Origin: Isoetes taiwanensis
Taxonomy: Eukaryota; Streptophyta; Lycopodiopsida; Isoetales; Isoetaceae
Length of the DNA: 64,000 nt
Direction of reading: 5' to 3'
NCBI GenBank assembly: GCA_021234155.1
Contig: JAJEKV010000049.1
Coordinates: forward strand, 9,460,292-9,524,291
Shown here: positions 22,969 through 32,942 of the stretch, piece after piece
Numbering within the stretch: position 1 is the first letter of the stretch
Layout of the letters: the number at the start of each line of letters is the position of its first letter
The notes under the pieces: generated by a model
What the model was told of the DNA's origin: nothing
Databases searched by the model: none
Seen by the model: the letters and a program-made list of their open reading frames with translations, nothing else
Position numbers and translations under genes: made by a program

Positions 22969-24243
22969 TGCAAGAATATCTTCAAAAATTCTTTTGAACT
23001 TGGACTTCCATTTTCATGATCTAATGACACTGTCCCTTCAGCTGGCTAGTTCCCAAGAATTGTAAGACTGCAACCTAAGTCCCAAATTTCACAATCACAA
23101 CAACCAGCAGATTGCCATCTTTCAATTAAAGGTTGTGGTCCACCTGATCCATATAAGGGAAGACTATGGGCACCAGCTGGAAGTATCACAGTTACACTTG
23201 TTGGTTTTGAACCTGAATTATTGGATTGATTATTTTCTTGCACTTCATTTCCACTTATATTCTCCTTGATCTCAATAGATGTACACGAACTTGTAGGATG
23301 CTTGATTGAAGTTTCGAAAGTTGTATTGGCAATACCCCAGCTCCATTTTTTATTTAAACTTTCTCCAAGAGTGGTAATTCTGCTATCTGCATGTGGCACT
23401 CTGATAACAATTGCAGCAAGCTCTTGATGAGACTGAAATTGGTCGTCAGAGTACTCCTCTCCATCTATTGTTTCTGGATCACTAAGAGCATCTTGCCAGG
23501 GTTCATCAGACAATGAGCATACTGGACTAGAGGGGACGAATGCATTATACAGCCCCCCCTACGTGGCGCTATCTTAGCCCTCCATTTCAAGCATCGACGG
23601 CCAGATATCAGCCACTTAGGGGAGGGGGGCTGTATAATGCATTCTACCCGACTAGAGTTATGGGACCTTGCTGCTTTCTTGAACTTATAGTTTTTCTTGG
23701 TTTTATCCCACTGCGGAGATGTTAAATTTATGGGAACCATGCTCAAAGAGATATATCTAGAAGTGCTAGAATACCTAGAAGTTCTTGGGGAGGCCATACC
23801 TGATAAAGCTTTTGTGAGAGCAATCCATAAATTGACGGGCATAATCATATGAAGGTGGGGAGACCGAGAAGACGTCCTATCCAATGTTGAGACGCTTAAT
23901 CTTGGACTGCATGCTGCAGAGGAGATTTGGTCATTTGATTCCCAGCCAATAGTGCAAATTGAAGCTCTGTGAAATTCTCCTATCAGTAAAAGAGGAGGTG
24001 TTGACTATCATCTTCCCAACAAAACTGGAAGCTGGTTTCTTCTTTCGTACATTAACTCTTCCAAACATTTTTATATTTTCCATTCTGCTTATAACTATAG
24101 AACAAATAGCCATAATCATTACCAACTTGACTCGTTGAACTTGGCCTCCATGCTTTTGCCACAAGTGTATCATCAGAATCATCCATTAGAAAGGTATAAA
24201 TTGGAAGGCCATCTCTAGTGGCACAATGCACATCTTCATGCAT
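22969..24243 (-). pseudogene. DUF3527-family gene, decayed (C-terminal domain)
   Basis: The minus strand encodes the plant DUF3527 C-terminal region in pieces. A DGLPIYTFLMDD block (near 24220) and an SSFVGKMIVNTSSF block (near 24030) come first. A long exon segment then carries HQELAAIVIRVP, the TVILPAGAHSLP block, PLIERW and CCDCEIWDLGC (to 23046). These match my memory of the family pattern (ELAAIVVK; VILP-G-H-LP; GGPS-LI-RW; CDCGGWD-GC). Function of the family is not established. Defects: a 117-bp MITE splits the exon and shifts the frame; a TAG at 23048-23046 stands where the frame stays open for another 26 codons up to a GT donor at 22967-22966; the first two blocks lie in different frames. 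Likely a dead copy. Introns could explain some breaks but not the MITE or the TAG. Confidence 0.65.
23533..23649. mobile_element. 117-bp hAT-like MITE inserted in the DUF3527 exon
   Basis: Terminal inverted repeats start GGG(AC/TA)GAATGCATTATACAG and continue into a run of C/G (CCCCCC) at both ends. The element is flanked by a perfect 8-bp duplication, GACTAGAG (23525-23532 and 23650-23657), the length typical of hAT elements. Removing 117 + 8 = 125 nt joins the upstream frame (...AARSHNSS) to the downstream frame (PVCSLSDEPW...) exactly, which shows it entered an intact exon. No coding capacity. The outermost bases are GGG...CCC; a CA-type hAT end is not seen. Confidence 0.9.
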
Positions 24244-24922
24244 AAAACAATGTTGACTCTTGCTACAGGTGGATCATGCTACTTTAGAACCGAATATGAC
24301 CTTCCCATTCCATGAGCTTTTCCAAGAATTTAGAAGTTGAGTTGGAAGTAAAATGGCAACTAAGAACAGACCCTAAACTTTTTGCAATGTGTTTTTTCTT
24401 GGATAAATGTCTCCGAGTAGGAGAATCAATCCTCTCAAAGCATAGGTTAATGTATGCTTGAACTTCAAAAGAATGCCAGATGCTACATGTACGGACAAGA
24501 TAAAATTTCCTATCCTCACTTCGAGAACCATTTCTTTCTGTTCCATTCCCATCACCTTATCTGTTGTCTGACCCAGTAAAGCTCCTTTGAGATCAATTGT
24601 GTGCGCTCACACAACAAATCATCATCATGAGATTTAGTTGCTAGCACATAGTATCCAAGTATTCTACATCTAGGTCTGGGATAGCATTGGACATTGAAGA
24701 CGTATTTGGCAGATCTTCTGTAGCCACTTCAACTTCCACGTCATGTTCCTTGGCTTTTCCTTTACTTCGATTCCGAACAATCCGATCATCTTTTCTAGAA
24801 TCATTACCATCAGACTCTGGATCGACAGTAGCATTTGTTGTGCAACATTCAACATCTGTACTCTTTTCCAGTTCATAGCTACGTTTGTATAAGAAGGAAG
24901 AACCCAGTACCCAGGTATGCAA
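24244..24922 (-). pseudogene. Probable upstream part of the DUF3527 gene
   Basis: The minus strand has an open acidic/basic segment (24922-24641) with ELEKSTDVECC and a KGKAKEHDVEVEVATEDLP stretch, ending in a stop. A second segment (about 24530-24290) contains FERIDSPTRRHLSKKKH, loosely like the SPLRRLLDPLLK motif that precedes DUF3527 in family members. The frames do not connect without introns or indels. It shares orientation with the domain-bearing part. I assign it by position and weak similarity only. Confidence 0.4.
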
Positions 24923-25534
24923 GAGTCCTCGAAGTTCCTATCTGTCTTCCACATGGAAAGCACCCAAACCGGTGCTGATCACGGCAACAAACACGAAGCA
25001 GGGCAAAAAATCTGAAGAAACAAACACAAAGCATGGTGACAAAGCAAGATTATTAGTCCATTCGAAACACCGAAATCATGCAATGGGCCAAACGCACAGA
25101 GATGAAGATGACTAAGCTTGGTTGTAGTACCGGATTGAACTGCTTCTAGGTATCTGAATTTACAAACCACTTAAGAAGGGTTTTGTTTTCAAATCTAGAC
25201 ACAAATACGAAGGCAGAGTTGCTAAAAAGATTAGAGTTAAAATGCGGCGAATGAGATGATCAAATTTGGGCCCCAAAGCATGGCCGAAAATAAGAACTCA
25301 GATCAGAAATTAGGATAATCGGTTGAGCAGAGCGGAAGCAGAAAGGCTCTTGTCGGAAAGGATCATGTTTAGATAGGCTAGGCTTGAATCCCTCCAGGAA
25401 CAAACCAGCGATGTCCCGTTCAAGCATTCCTCTCAGTGGAAACCCTAGCCTTGGTCGACAGTAACCGATAACCCAACCGGCATGGAATTTTCTTGCATTT
25501 TCACAGCCTTAGATCATAACGGTAACGGATTGTT
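24923..25534. other. Possible 5' region of the DUF3527 gene, no other gene
   Basis: Lies upstream of the minus-strand remnant and has no coding segment I can name. It could hold the old promoter and 5' UTR, but no TATA box or start is convincing. Confidence 0.35.
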
Positions 25535-25609
25535 GGTGATCCACGTGGACAAAAATCCTAGTTGGCAGCTTGTAGGTGATCCACGTGGACAAAAATCCTA
25601 GTTGGCAGC
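25535..25609. repeat. Tandem duplication (40-bp period)
   Basis: GGTGATCCACGTGGACAAAA...GTTGGCAGC occurs at 25535 and 25575 with perfect identity over about 35 bp. Each copy contains the ACGT-core palindrome CCACGTGG (G-box type). A third partial CACGTGGAC-like piece (AACGTGGAC) follows at about 25610. It lies about 0.6 kb upstream of the decayed gene. Confidence 0.85.
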
Positions 25610-25722
25610 AACGTGGACACTCTAAAATTGCTTAAAAGTGTCAACTTATGTTTGTGCAAACGTGCTTAAAAAAAAAAAATGTATTGTAAGCCTTCTTTAA
25701 TTATAAATGGAACCCTAAAAAA

Positions 25723-25747
25723 GAAATGAGAATGAGAATGAGAATGA
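25723..25747 (-). repeat. LINE-D tail of (CATTCT)n
   Basis: On the plus strand GAAATGAGAATGAGAATGAG and one more repeat; on the minus strand the element ends ...AAAAAATCATTCTCATTCT.... Tails made of short tandem repeats rather than poly(A) occur in several non-LTR clades and imply slippage during target-primed reverse transcription. Confidence 0.75.
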
Positions 25748-25804
25748 TTTTTTATCGTCCACTGAGGCCAATCGGCCTATGGGACCCATAAGGAGCGCAG
25801 CAAA

Positions 25805-25875
25805 CTTATTACTGTCCGGGTTAAAAAACCCTCGCCCCGAAGGGTTTTCGAGGGAAAAACCGTGGCAGTAATAAG
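25805..25875 (-). other. LINE-D 3' UTR hairpin
   Basis: CTTATTACTG (25805-25814) and CAGTAATAAG (25866-25875) are a perfect 10-bp inverted repeat. Inside, AAAACCCT and AGGGTTTT form another perfect 8-bp stem around CGCCCCGA. A small GGCC-AAT-C-GGCC palindrome lies nearer the tail (about 25767-25778). A two-tier stem-loop just before the tail is where some LINE reverse transcriptases bind their own RNA; that role here is inference. Confidence 0.7.
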
Positions 25876-25920
25876 AATGCTGTCAAACTGTACAAGTATA
25901 CATCAATGTTTATATACATG

Positions 25921-26577
25921 TCAAGTGTGTGCCCGAGGACATAGCTGATCTCGCATGTCCATAACCTCCTGAAGATATGATCCCAGCACCCGTACGGATG
26001 CTGTGCTCAATGTCACATGTAACGGCTGGCCAGGCCTGACCAACTCAGCATATCGTGTCCGAATTTGATCATATGCTGGGCAACTTTGAAGGGTATGAGA
26101 TTCATCCTCAATGACTCCCATTTGGCAGCATTGACAGAGCCTGTCCTGGCGTGGCTCACCAATCCATCTGCCTGTCTCAATTCGAAGATGATGTGCCCCT
26201 GTGCGAATGGAGGCAATAAGTCTGCGCCTTTTCATGGGCAAGTGGGTACGCAGGTAGCATTGCGGGCCTCGTTCCAATATGGGATTTATGTGGGCCGGTA
26301 GTGTCTTTGTCTTGACCTGTTCAAGGGCATTGGCATCCCAAAGCTTGCTGAGGAAGCAATCGTCAAGATATTGCCTCAAGCTATGGCGATCTGCCTCTGT
26401 TTGCACATGTATGCACATGTGCTCCTGCACATTCCATCTAGCCAACCATTGAGCTCTCTTTTTCCCTCCAAAGAGGCCTTGAGGGCGCGGCTCCATTGCC
26501 ATGATATAAGCTAGTTTAGGGAGACGAGCATCGTCCATATTGACCACCTTCTCGAAAATAGACAATGTGGCGATCAA
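25921..26577 (-). CDS. LINE-D ORF2, C-terminal portion
   Basis: A 218-codon open frame, ending TGA at 25921. It carries RIETGRWIG then RLCQCC-x(6)-EDESHTLQSCPAYDQIR, a C-x2-C...H...C cluster like the zinc-binding region found C-terminal to the reverse transcriptase in plant LINEs (zf-RVT type), with conserved arginine-rich TGAHHLRIE upstream. The preceding RT lies in other frames, so this frame is not the start of a separate protein. The apparent first Met is internal. Confidence 0.7.
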   Translation of the reverse strand: MIATLSIFEKVVNMDDARLPKLAYIMAMEPRPQGLFGGKKRAQWLARWNVQEHMCIHVQTEADRHSLRQYLDDCFLSKLWDANALEQVKTKTLPAHINPILERGPQCYLRTHLPMKRRRLIASIRTGAHHLRIETGRWIGEPRQDRLCQCCQMGVIEDESHTLQSCPAYDQIRTRYAELVRPGQPLHVTLSTASVRVLGSYLQEVMDMRDQLCPRAHT

Positions 26578-26586
26578 GGGCCGCCC

Positions 26587-27850
26587 TCACGAAGAGGCAA
26601 GAATCCTGTCTCCCTGCAGAGAATTTGATATGGGACTGTGGACTTCACCCCTAGTGCTCGTGCTAAGAAGGCTTTTCGGACTGCTCCAAGTCATTCCAAG
26701 TAGCAAGTGATACCATTGGGCCCGATACTTCCACCCGTGATATAAAGGGCAACTAAGACCTTGAGCAAGGCGTGGTGATGGGCCCCAATCATACAACTCC
26801 GCTCTATGACTATTGTTTTGCATTGCATATAGTGCCTTCCAAAGATGTCACTTTCGTAGCCGTATGGATGTGTCCCAGTGCATAGTAGAAGGAAACTCCA
26901 CTCCCAAATATTTGTATGTGGATGCAACTTCCACATTTTGGCCTCGGTAACTGAAGGAGGGACCCTCGGTGACGCGTGAAGATGATATGAAAACCACCTT
27001 AGTCTTGGGCAGTTGACGCCGCATATCGGTCGCTTGGCGAGAATGTGTCGAGGGCATCGAGATGTCATTGCATGTCTGCTGGTGTGTAAGCTAGGAGGTC
27101 CACATCATCGGCATATATTAAGCGTGTCGATGATCCGATAGAGAAGGTGAGCTCCATCGCCCCCATTATCGCAAGCCCGGCTCTCCAATTGATCAATGTA
27201 AAGCCCAAACAATGTTGGGGGAGAGGGCATCCCCGACGAACCCCGATCACTGCTATCAAATGGTTGGCTTGTCTGCCGCGAACCGACACGAGCATCTTTC
27301 AGATATTAAGCCTGCTTGCATTCTCGCAAATCTACAGAACCCCCCGGTATTGCGGTCTTGCCCATAGTTTTTCGAGGCGCGATTGTCAAACGCCGCCAAA
27401 AATCCACAAAGCAACAATATAGATCCCGGACGGCAGTTCTGCTTTGCATCTTCAATCGAAGTTATAGCGTGAAGATGTGGTCAATGGTTGAGTGCCGGGT
27501 CTAAATCCTGCACGGGTGAGGGCCCGCACCTCTGGCGCCTCTGCCTTGGCCAATCAGCTGCGCTTTCGAGAATTCCGGCCAAGCAATTTTGCAAACACCG
27601 AACCCGACCATGATTGTTCGATAATTGGTCGGGCGATTGTGGGTCACCGCCTTATATATGGGAACAACTCGCTATTGGTCCGCTGCAGGTGAAACCTTCT
27701 GTAATGCCTTGTTGAACAAGGCGGTCAAGATCGGTATTATGGGCGGCCCCGCCCACTTAAGCAATTACGCACGCATACCATCCAAGTCCGGGGCTTTCCC
27801 ATTGGCAAGGCAATTTTGCAAGCCTTGTTCCATGTCGAATCTGTGATTTC
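26587..27850 (-). pseudogene. LINE-D ORF2, reverse transcriptase region
   Basis: The minus strand shows, in three frames, the usual RT order. NGKAP-LDGMRA near 27800 is the conserved entry motif. GVRRGCPLPQ near 27230 is RT motif B-like. YADDVDLLAY (27117-27088) is the catalytic YxDD motif with both aspartates. A downstream TKVVF(I) region follows near 27010-26990. One in-frame stop follows the first motif, and at least three frame changes separate the blocks, so no full polymerase could be made from this copy. Confidence 0.75.
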
Positions 27851-28389
27851 CAAAGATCGGGCCTTCTTGCAAGGGTAATCTTTGCATGTGCACCCCGAGG
27901 GTCATTATAGCTGTTGCAAGTATTGTCTCCACCGCCGGGAGTGATATTCCATGTGGGCTGTCTTGCCTTTCTAAGAACCCTTCGCCGGAAGGTCACTGGA
28001 TGACGTTCGTTCGAGGTAAAACATTTCCCTTTGATCTTGTTGCAATGTACCTAGCTTTCTTAGCCTTAAGGAAGATGCTAAGTCTTGTCCGGACCGGATG
28101 TGGGACGTAAAAGCGGGGTCTGTGACTTGGGCGAGCCGGCGTTTGTGTTCCTTGCACTCTGCATCAAACCATTGATTACGTGGGAAGGTTGTGTTCCTAG
28201 AGGTCCGTCAAAAGCGGCTTATCCCAAAGCACCTCTCTGCCTTGGAGTCCTAAGCACATGGGTCACCGGCCCCGTCTGCATTTGCTCTAGTGTAGGATAT
28301 TGCAAAATTTCTGCCCGGTCATCTATAAGCATCCGGGCATAAGCCCCTCGCATGTTCATAATCCAATCGCACTGAGGCATGTGAGGAGT

Positions 28390-29280
28390 TGTTGCAGGGG
28401 TTCGCACAACCCCGCCAAGCCAACTTCAAGTAAAGTGGTAAGTGGTCCGAAGTCGATCTCTTCATCCCTATTAGTTGTTCCCACCGAAAGTGCTTGACGA
28501 CATGCATATCCTTTCGGGGCACCAAAGACATAGTCCACCACACTAGATCCGCCCCCTGGTTTTCCCCGCCTACAAGTGCTCTTGCGAAAGTGGAAGGCCA
28601 GCGTGCTAGTCCATTGCAGATTACCGGGTCAAAGATCGCAGCGAGCAAAAAGCAACTGTCGACCATAGCGTGACGATTGTCATCCGATGTCCGTGGCCAA
28701 GCTCTTCGCGCAGGATGCAAGCGCAATATATCATCGATCAAGGGATCAAATCTCATGGGTTGTTCTACCCGGTGTGCGCATTGAAGTCTCCAAGGAGTAT
28801 GACACCGCCTAACCGCTTATCTCTTTGTATATCATCATATAGATCGACATAGGGGTCCAGCCTATCCACATCCGTGGGTGTGATAGAAGTTGCTGCATGT
28901 GGAAAGTAGCGGTCGCCACAAAGAGGGTGCACTCATTGCCGGTTTTGCACACGCACCCACAGTACCAGTTGTGCTTGTCTGCCTTGAACAAGGAGATTGA
29001 TTGTGCCAAGGTTGTTGGTAGTAGCAGCAACCCCACCATGCCCCCGCTTTTCGTGCAATCATTGAAGATTGATTAGTGCTGGTATCCCGGCAAGTCGGGT
29101 ATCCTGTGGTCTCGCATGCTCCCATGTGTTTCCATGAGGAAGATGAGATCCATGTCTGCAAGAATCGCTGAGTTGAGACTATCTCCCTTCGCCATGGGAA
29201 GCCCGACAATTCAAGGAGACCATGCAGAGGCACAATTCCTATTTGTGTTGTTGGGCAGCAGTGGAGATTCATGGCTTGTT
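28390..29280 (-). pseudogene. LINE-D ORF2, endonuclease region
   Basis: The minus strand encodes an apurinic-endonuclease-like domain. SLNCRG appears near 29200. DLIFLMETHGSMRDHR follows near 29150 and holds the catalytic-type ETH glutamate. LLGDFNAHTG (28797-28768) holds the conserved D and N. STSDHLPLY near 28440 holds the final SDH. The pieces fall in different frames and a TAG follows the GDFNAHTG block. Order and spacing fit an L1-like EN followed by RT. Product would nick target DNA during insertion. Confidence 0.75.
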
Positions 29281-30038
29281 GCCGAAGGGGGTGGCGAAGT
29301 GGAAGTAGGCTGAGATGTGCGAAAGCAATGAAGGTGAGGCAACTTGAGCGAGCGGCGGCCTGTAGCAGGCAGCGGCAAATGGTCTCGCCAGAGGTTCTTT
29401 GGAGGGTTAGCAAGATTCGTGAGCAGCATTCGGGCGATCTGAAAATTTGCATCTTGCCCGAATCGATCCCGCAGCTCTTCCCCGTCTGCGAATGCTTTTA
29501 ACTTTGGCCAACTCGTGCCTGCGGTCTTCTTGTTGGGCCGGGGTCAGGTCTCGATCAACATACAGGCGCAGTTCCCTTTAGCTGCCTACCACGGGCGCGG
29601 GATGGCTGCTTTCACTTTGGCATCTCGTCTCGCGGAACGTGACCACCCGCGGGCGGTTTGGGTCTTTGGGCCGTGGTGTCTCGCCCTAATAATGTTTACC
29701 GGCATGGGGAATGTCATTCGAGCAAGAATCAACATTTGGAGCGGTTAATGAGGCCCCCCTCTTACGCCGAACCCACGCACCACCACATTGTGGCTTCTTC
29801 GCCTCGGCTCACGGAGCTCTCGATTTGTTGGGTCAATCCGCCGGCTGCTTGAGGCGTTGTTTCTGTCGGTGGGGCATAGGCTGTGGCCTACGTTGGGGCG
29901 GGGGTGGCATGGAGCGGCTTGGGGGTGCAGTAGTAGACGGCCCTGGCTGATGCCTTGCAGACTCTTGGGCAGGTGGGACTGCCGTGGCAGGTATAGTGGT
30001 CTCTCCTTCCTGAAGCCGGGAGCTTAGCTCCTGCACCG

Positions 30039-30938
30039 TTACAATTGCTCATGAGCATCTGCATTGAGGCCCTTGCCTCGTTCAGCAATGGCTGCCCTCA
30101 GCTCCTGCATCTTACGATCTTGGGCTGCGGAGCTATGCTCTAGTTTCTGCAAGCGAGAGTCCACCATAGGGTTCATTGCAGATGAGGCCACTTCTTGTGT
30201 CTCGACCCTACTTTGAAGGGCTCTCAATTGTGACTGGCTCTCTTCAAAAGCGACCTGGACTTTTTGCATCACAGTAGCAGCCTCCTCAGCCTCTGATCGA
30301 AGGCGGGAGATGGTTACCATTGTCTCCTGCTCAACACATTGCTTGTCCTGTGTCATGGTTTCCATGGTAGTGTACAAGGAATCTATGCGGGCCTGCATGT
30401 CAGCAAGACTCTTCTTATCCTTCTGCCTTTCAGAGTGCACTAGGCGAAGGCCATCTTCCAGGTGCTGTATGCGGGTCTCCATGCTGGAAACACGTTGTTT
30501 TTCAGTAGCCAGCTGCCTCTTGAGCAATTTGGGTGCGGAGGCCTGCATTTCCTCTGCCAAGCAAGCAATTCGAGCTCTGTTGCCCTCTGCCATTGCTTGA
30601 ACCTGTTTCCAGTGCTCCTCAACTACCTGGTTTGGTGGTGGTGAAGCACGGATACGGCTTGCCGCTAGGCTAGAGTATCTGTCATATGCCTGCCGAGCTA
30701 TGCTTGTTGCACGAGACTTTGCCCGCGCTTCTCTTTTCAGTGTGCACCTGTCAATTTTGCCAGTGTCATCTGGCCTGCGATTGGGGATGGCATCTATGTA
30801 CTCTCCCAATAGAAGTTTTGCTGCCATGTCTGCGCTAGGTAGAGGGGACTGCATATCAGCACCATCCACATGCATATCTGTGGGGTTGGATGAAGGGACG
30901 CAGGGCTCGTCCGGCTCTTCTATCACTGGAGTTGCCAT
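30039..30938 (-). CDS. LINE-D ORF1, coiled-coil protein
   Basis: A 299-codon frame open from ATG at 30938 to the stop at 30039. Residues 1-60 are acidic and proline-containing. Residues about 60-105 are basic (KREARAKSRATSIARQAYDR). Residues about 115-290 are strongly heptad-like and rich in Gln, Glu, Arg and Ala (for example QARIDSLYTTMETMTQDK), so a long coiled coil is likely. ORF1 proteins of LINEs often bind element RNA and trimerise through such coils. I do not see a CCHC knuckle or RRM. It stands directly upstream of the endonuclease region. The open frame contrasts with the broken ORF2. Confidence 0.65.
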   Translation of the reverse strand: MATPVIEEPDEPCVPSSNPTDMHVDGADMQSPLPSADMAAKLLLGEYIDAIPNRRPDDTGKIDRCTLKREARAKSRATSIARQAYDRYSSLAASRIRASPPPNQVVEEHWKQVQAMAEGNRARIACLAEEMQASAPKLLKRQLATEKQRVSSMETRIQHLEDGLRLVHSERQKDKKSLADMQARIDSLYTTMETMTQDKQCVEQETMVTISRLRSEAEEAATVMQKVQVAFEESQSQLRALQSRVETQEVASSAMNPMVDSRLQKLEHSSAAQDRKMQELRAAIAERGKGLNADAHEQL

Positions 30939-30956
30939 GAATAGGGTGTCACCTTA

Positions 30957-31228
30957 CAGACGCTTGTCTGAAAGCCTCCAAGCACTTTGATGATGCACAA
31001 CCTCTGTCCCTTTACAGACGCCCGTCTGAAAGCTTCCACGTGTCAGAAGCAGGTGCAGGCTTCCAAGTGCAAGAAGCAAGTGCAGGCTCTTTCACCTTAC
31101 AGACACCTGTCTGAAAGTGTTCAAGTGCATAAATCAAGCGCAGCCTCTAGTGCAACCTCTGCCACCTTACAGACGCTTGTCTGAAATGAAAAGAAGCAAT
31201 GGTTTTCCCCCTTACAGACGCCCGTCTG
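30957..31228 (-). promoter_or_regulatory. Five 14-bp palindromes in the LINE-D leader
   Basis: CAGACRCYYGTCTG occurs at 30957-30970, 31015-31028, 31100-31113, 31170-31183 and 31215-31228, each preceded by (C/T)TTA on the plus strand and most followed by AAAG. Spacings are 58, 85, 70 and 45 bp. Inter-palindrome sequence is partly repeated too (CAGGCT, TTCCAAGTGCA). They lie immediately before the ORF1 start in a position where a LINE promoter or transcription-factor sites would sit. Function is inference. Confidence 0.75.
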
Positions 31229-31230
31229 CA

Positions 31231-32129
31231 AGGCTCCAGCATGTAAATGCTTTAAGCCAAGGTGATTGGATGGTATCACACCCTCTGAATCCCGTCTTAA
31301 AATCGGGTTGCAAAAAACTTGTTGTTTTCTCCTCTCAGATCTTAAGCAAATGTGTACAAACCATATGTCTTTATAATCATCACAGAACAAGAATTCCAAT
31401 GATATGCATTGCTCCCAAAACAGAGCTGCAAATCAATAGATATGAAGAAAAGTATATAGTGCTGAAAAATCGAACAATGGAAACCCTAAAGCCAGCACTG
31501 AAAATCTGTTCTTTTTGCTCTGAAATCCTGTCTAAACATTAGCAACATAAAATATCTTTGAAAGAACTCTGAGAGAGCTTTCCAAAGATATAAATTTCAT
31601 GAGAAACCGAGTCACAGAGAAAGAGATACGAACAAAAATGTAATATGAACCACAAAGCGGTGGTGTAGGCTGTAAATCTGTGTTTTTGCTATGGAAACAC
31701 CATTCGAAGACATGCAAATCACATACCTTCAGAAAGATCACTGAGGGAGCTTTCCAACGAAACAAATTTCAGCTGAAACGGAGTTAAAATCCGCCAAATA
31801 CGATAAGAAATATGTGGACAATACCACGAGCACTTCAGGGTTTTTTTGCGCCCTCGACAGAGATAATTTCTTCTAACTAAACCTACAAAATTTCTGTCTG
31901 GATATTTGCCCACCTTTAATAAATTGCCCTTATATTTTCCTTTACTTTTTTTCCCCCAGAAATGTCCGGAAACTATTTTACCCATTCGAATAATTTTATC
32001 GATGGCTGGATTTTTCGAGGTGAACCCCCCCCCTATTTTCGAACCATGTTCCCGCTTCTATCTTTTCCCTCTGCTATCCTCTGATCTCCCCTTCCTTACC
32101 TGGAGTTGTAAAGCGCAGGGAGTTCCCAT
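31231..32129. other. Possible LINE-D leader extension, no gene
   Basis: No coding segment is found. A motif with GAGCTTTCCAA(A/C)GA-A-AAATTTCA occurs twice (near 31576 and 31749), each preceded by an ACTGAG/CTCTGAG block, suggesting a diverged duplication of about 173 bp. This may be part of the LINE-D 5' UTR or an unrelated repeat. Confidence 0.4.
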
Positions 32130-32233
32130 ATTTTGCCTTTCGGGGCATGGTCTAACGGTAGGTCCTGAACCCACCACCCGAGGTCACGGGTTCAAACCTA
32201 GCTAATATTGGTCTATTTCAATACAAAAAAAAA
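32130..32233 (+). mobile_element. tRNA-derived SINE-like sequence
   Basis: An A-box-like TGGTCTAACGG (32148-32158) and a B-box-like GGTTCAAACC (32189-32198) lie at tRNA-like spacing and are followed by a short A tail (32225-32233). The acceptor-stem halves do not pair, so this is not a working tRNA gene. The body after the B box is only about 25 nt, short for a SINE, so it could be a truncated copy or a tRNA pseudogene with an A tail. Pol III promoter activity is inference. Confidence 0.5.
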
Positions 32234-32942
32234 TATAGTGGAAGCCAGTGGATTGGCTTCCATGTGATATGTAGAATAAAGTGGTGTTGAGTTGAATGAC
32301 GTCCCAATAGTAGAAAATATGCAAACAAAATAGATAGAATTATCAAGAAAACCTACCAAACCCTTAAAAAGCATGACATGTTAACTAATATGCAAAAATG
32401 CAAACTACAACCTTTATAAGCACTTACAATCCCAAGGGATTCACACTTATTGGGCGTACCGAACATGTGCATTCAACTAGAGGTTTTTTTTTTTTTTTTT
32501 TTTTTTAAACCATGTTACGTAAGTATACTTAACGTTTGGGGAAGGGATTTGGGGAGGGGCGGTTTCATCACTATTTAGAGTAAATTATATACTTTAGGGG
32601 TTAAACCAGCTTTTAAAAGTCACCTTATGGGTGCACCAGATCCTCTTTATTATAAGTGAGTCTTCGAGGCTTACATTAACCCAAATAGGCATAAGTCATG
32701 AGTACCAATGGAAGTCAATCTAAAACCGACGAAGGAGGATAACAATTCTTGTGTGTTCGTAGGGTTTGCAACATTATATGTCAAAACAGAAAGATGACAA
32801 TGGCGATAGAAGTCCGAAATATGCCAGAACTATATAAATGAAGTTAGAAAGTAAAGGTCAATATCCAAGCCGTAGTTTCAGATAATAGCGAGTGCACAAT
32901 CATGGATGAGATTAAGCCAGTATAATAGTAAGGGCACAGTCA
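32234..32942. other. Intergenic with a T23 run
   Basis: A run of 23 T lies at 32484-32506, perhaps the A tail of a minus-strand retroposon, though I cannot see its body. No gene is seen. Confidence 0.5.

Larger units (their letters stand above)
25723..31230 (-). mobile_element. LINE-D: non-LTR retrotransposon, nearly full length but decayed
   Basis: Read on the minus strand the order is: leader with five palindromes (31228-30957), coiled-coil ORF1 (30938-30039), APE-type endonuclease (about 29280-28390), reverse transcriptase (about 27850-26850), C-terminal Cys/His region (26577-25921), structured 3' UTR with a hairpin (25875-25805) and a tail of CATTCT repeats (25747-25723). It differs from LINE-A/B/C in having no DUF4283-like ORF1 and in its microsatellite-like tail. 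ORF1 and the C-terminal frame are open, while EN and RT are split among frames. The 5' boundary is uncertain and may extend into 31231-32100. Confidence 0.85.

Noticed and set aside
32141-32205. Functional tRNA gene
   Set aside because: A and B boxes fit, but the acceptor stem does not pair and the anticodon arm is poor.
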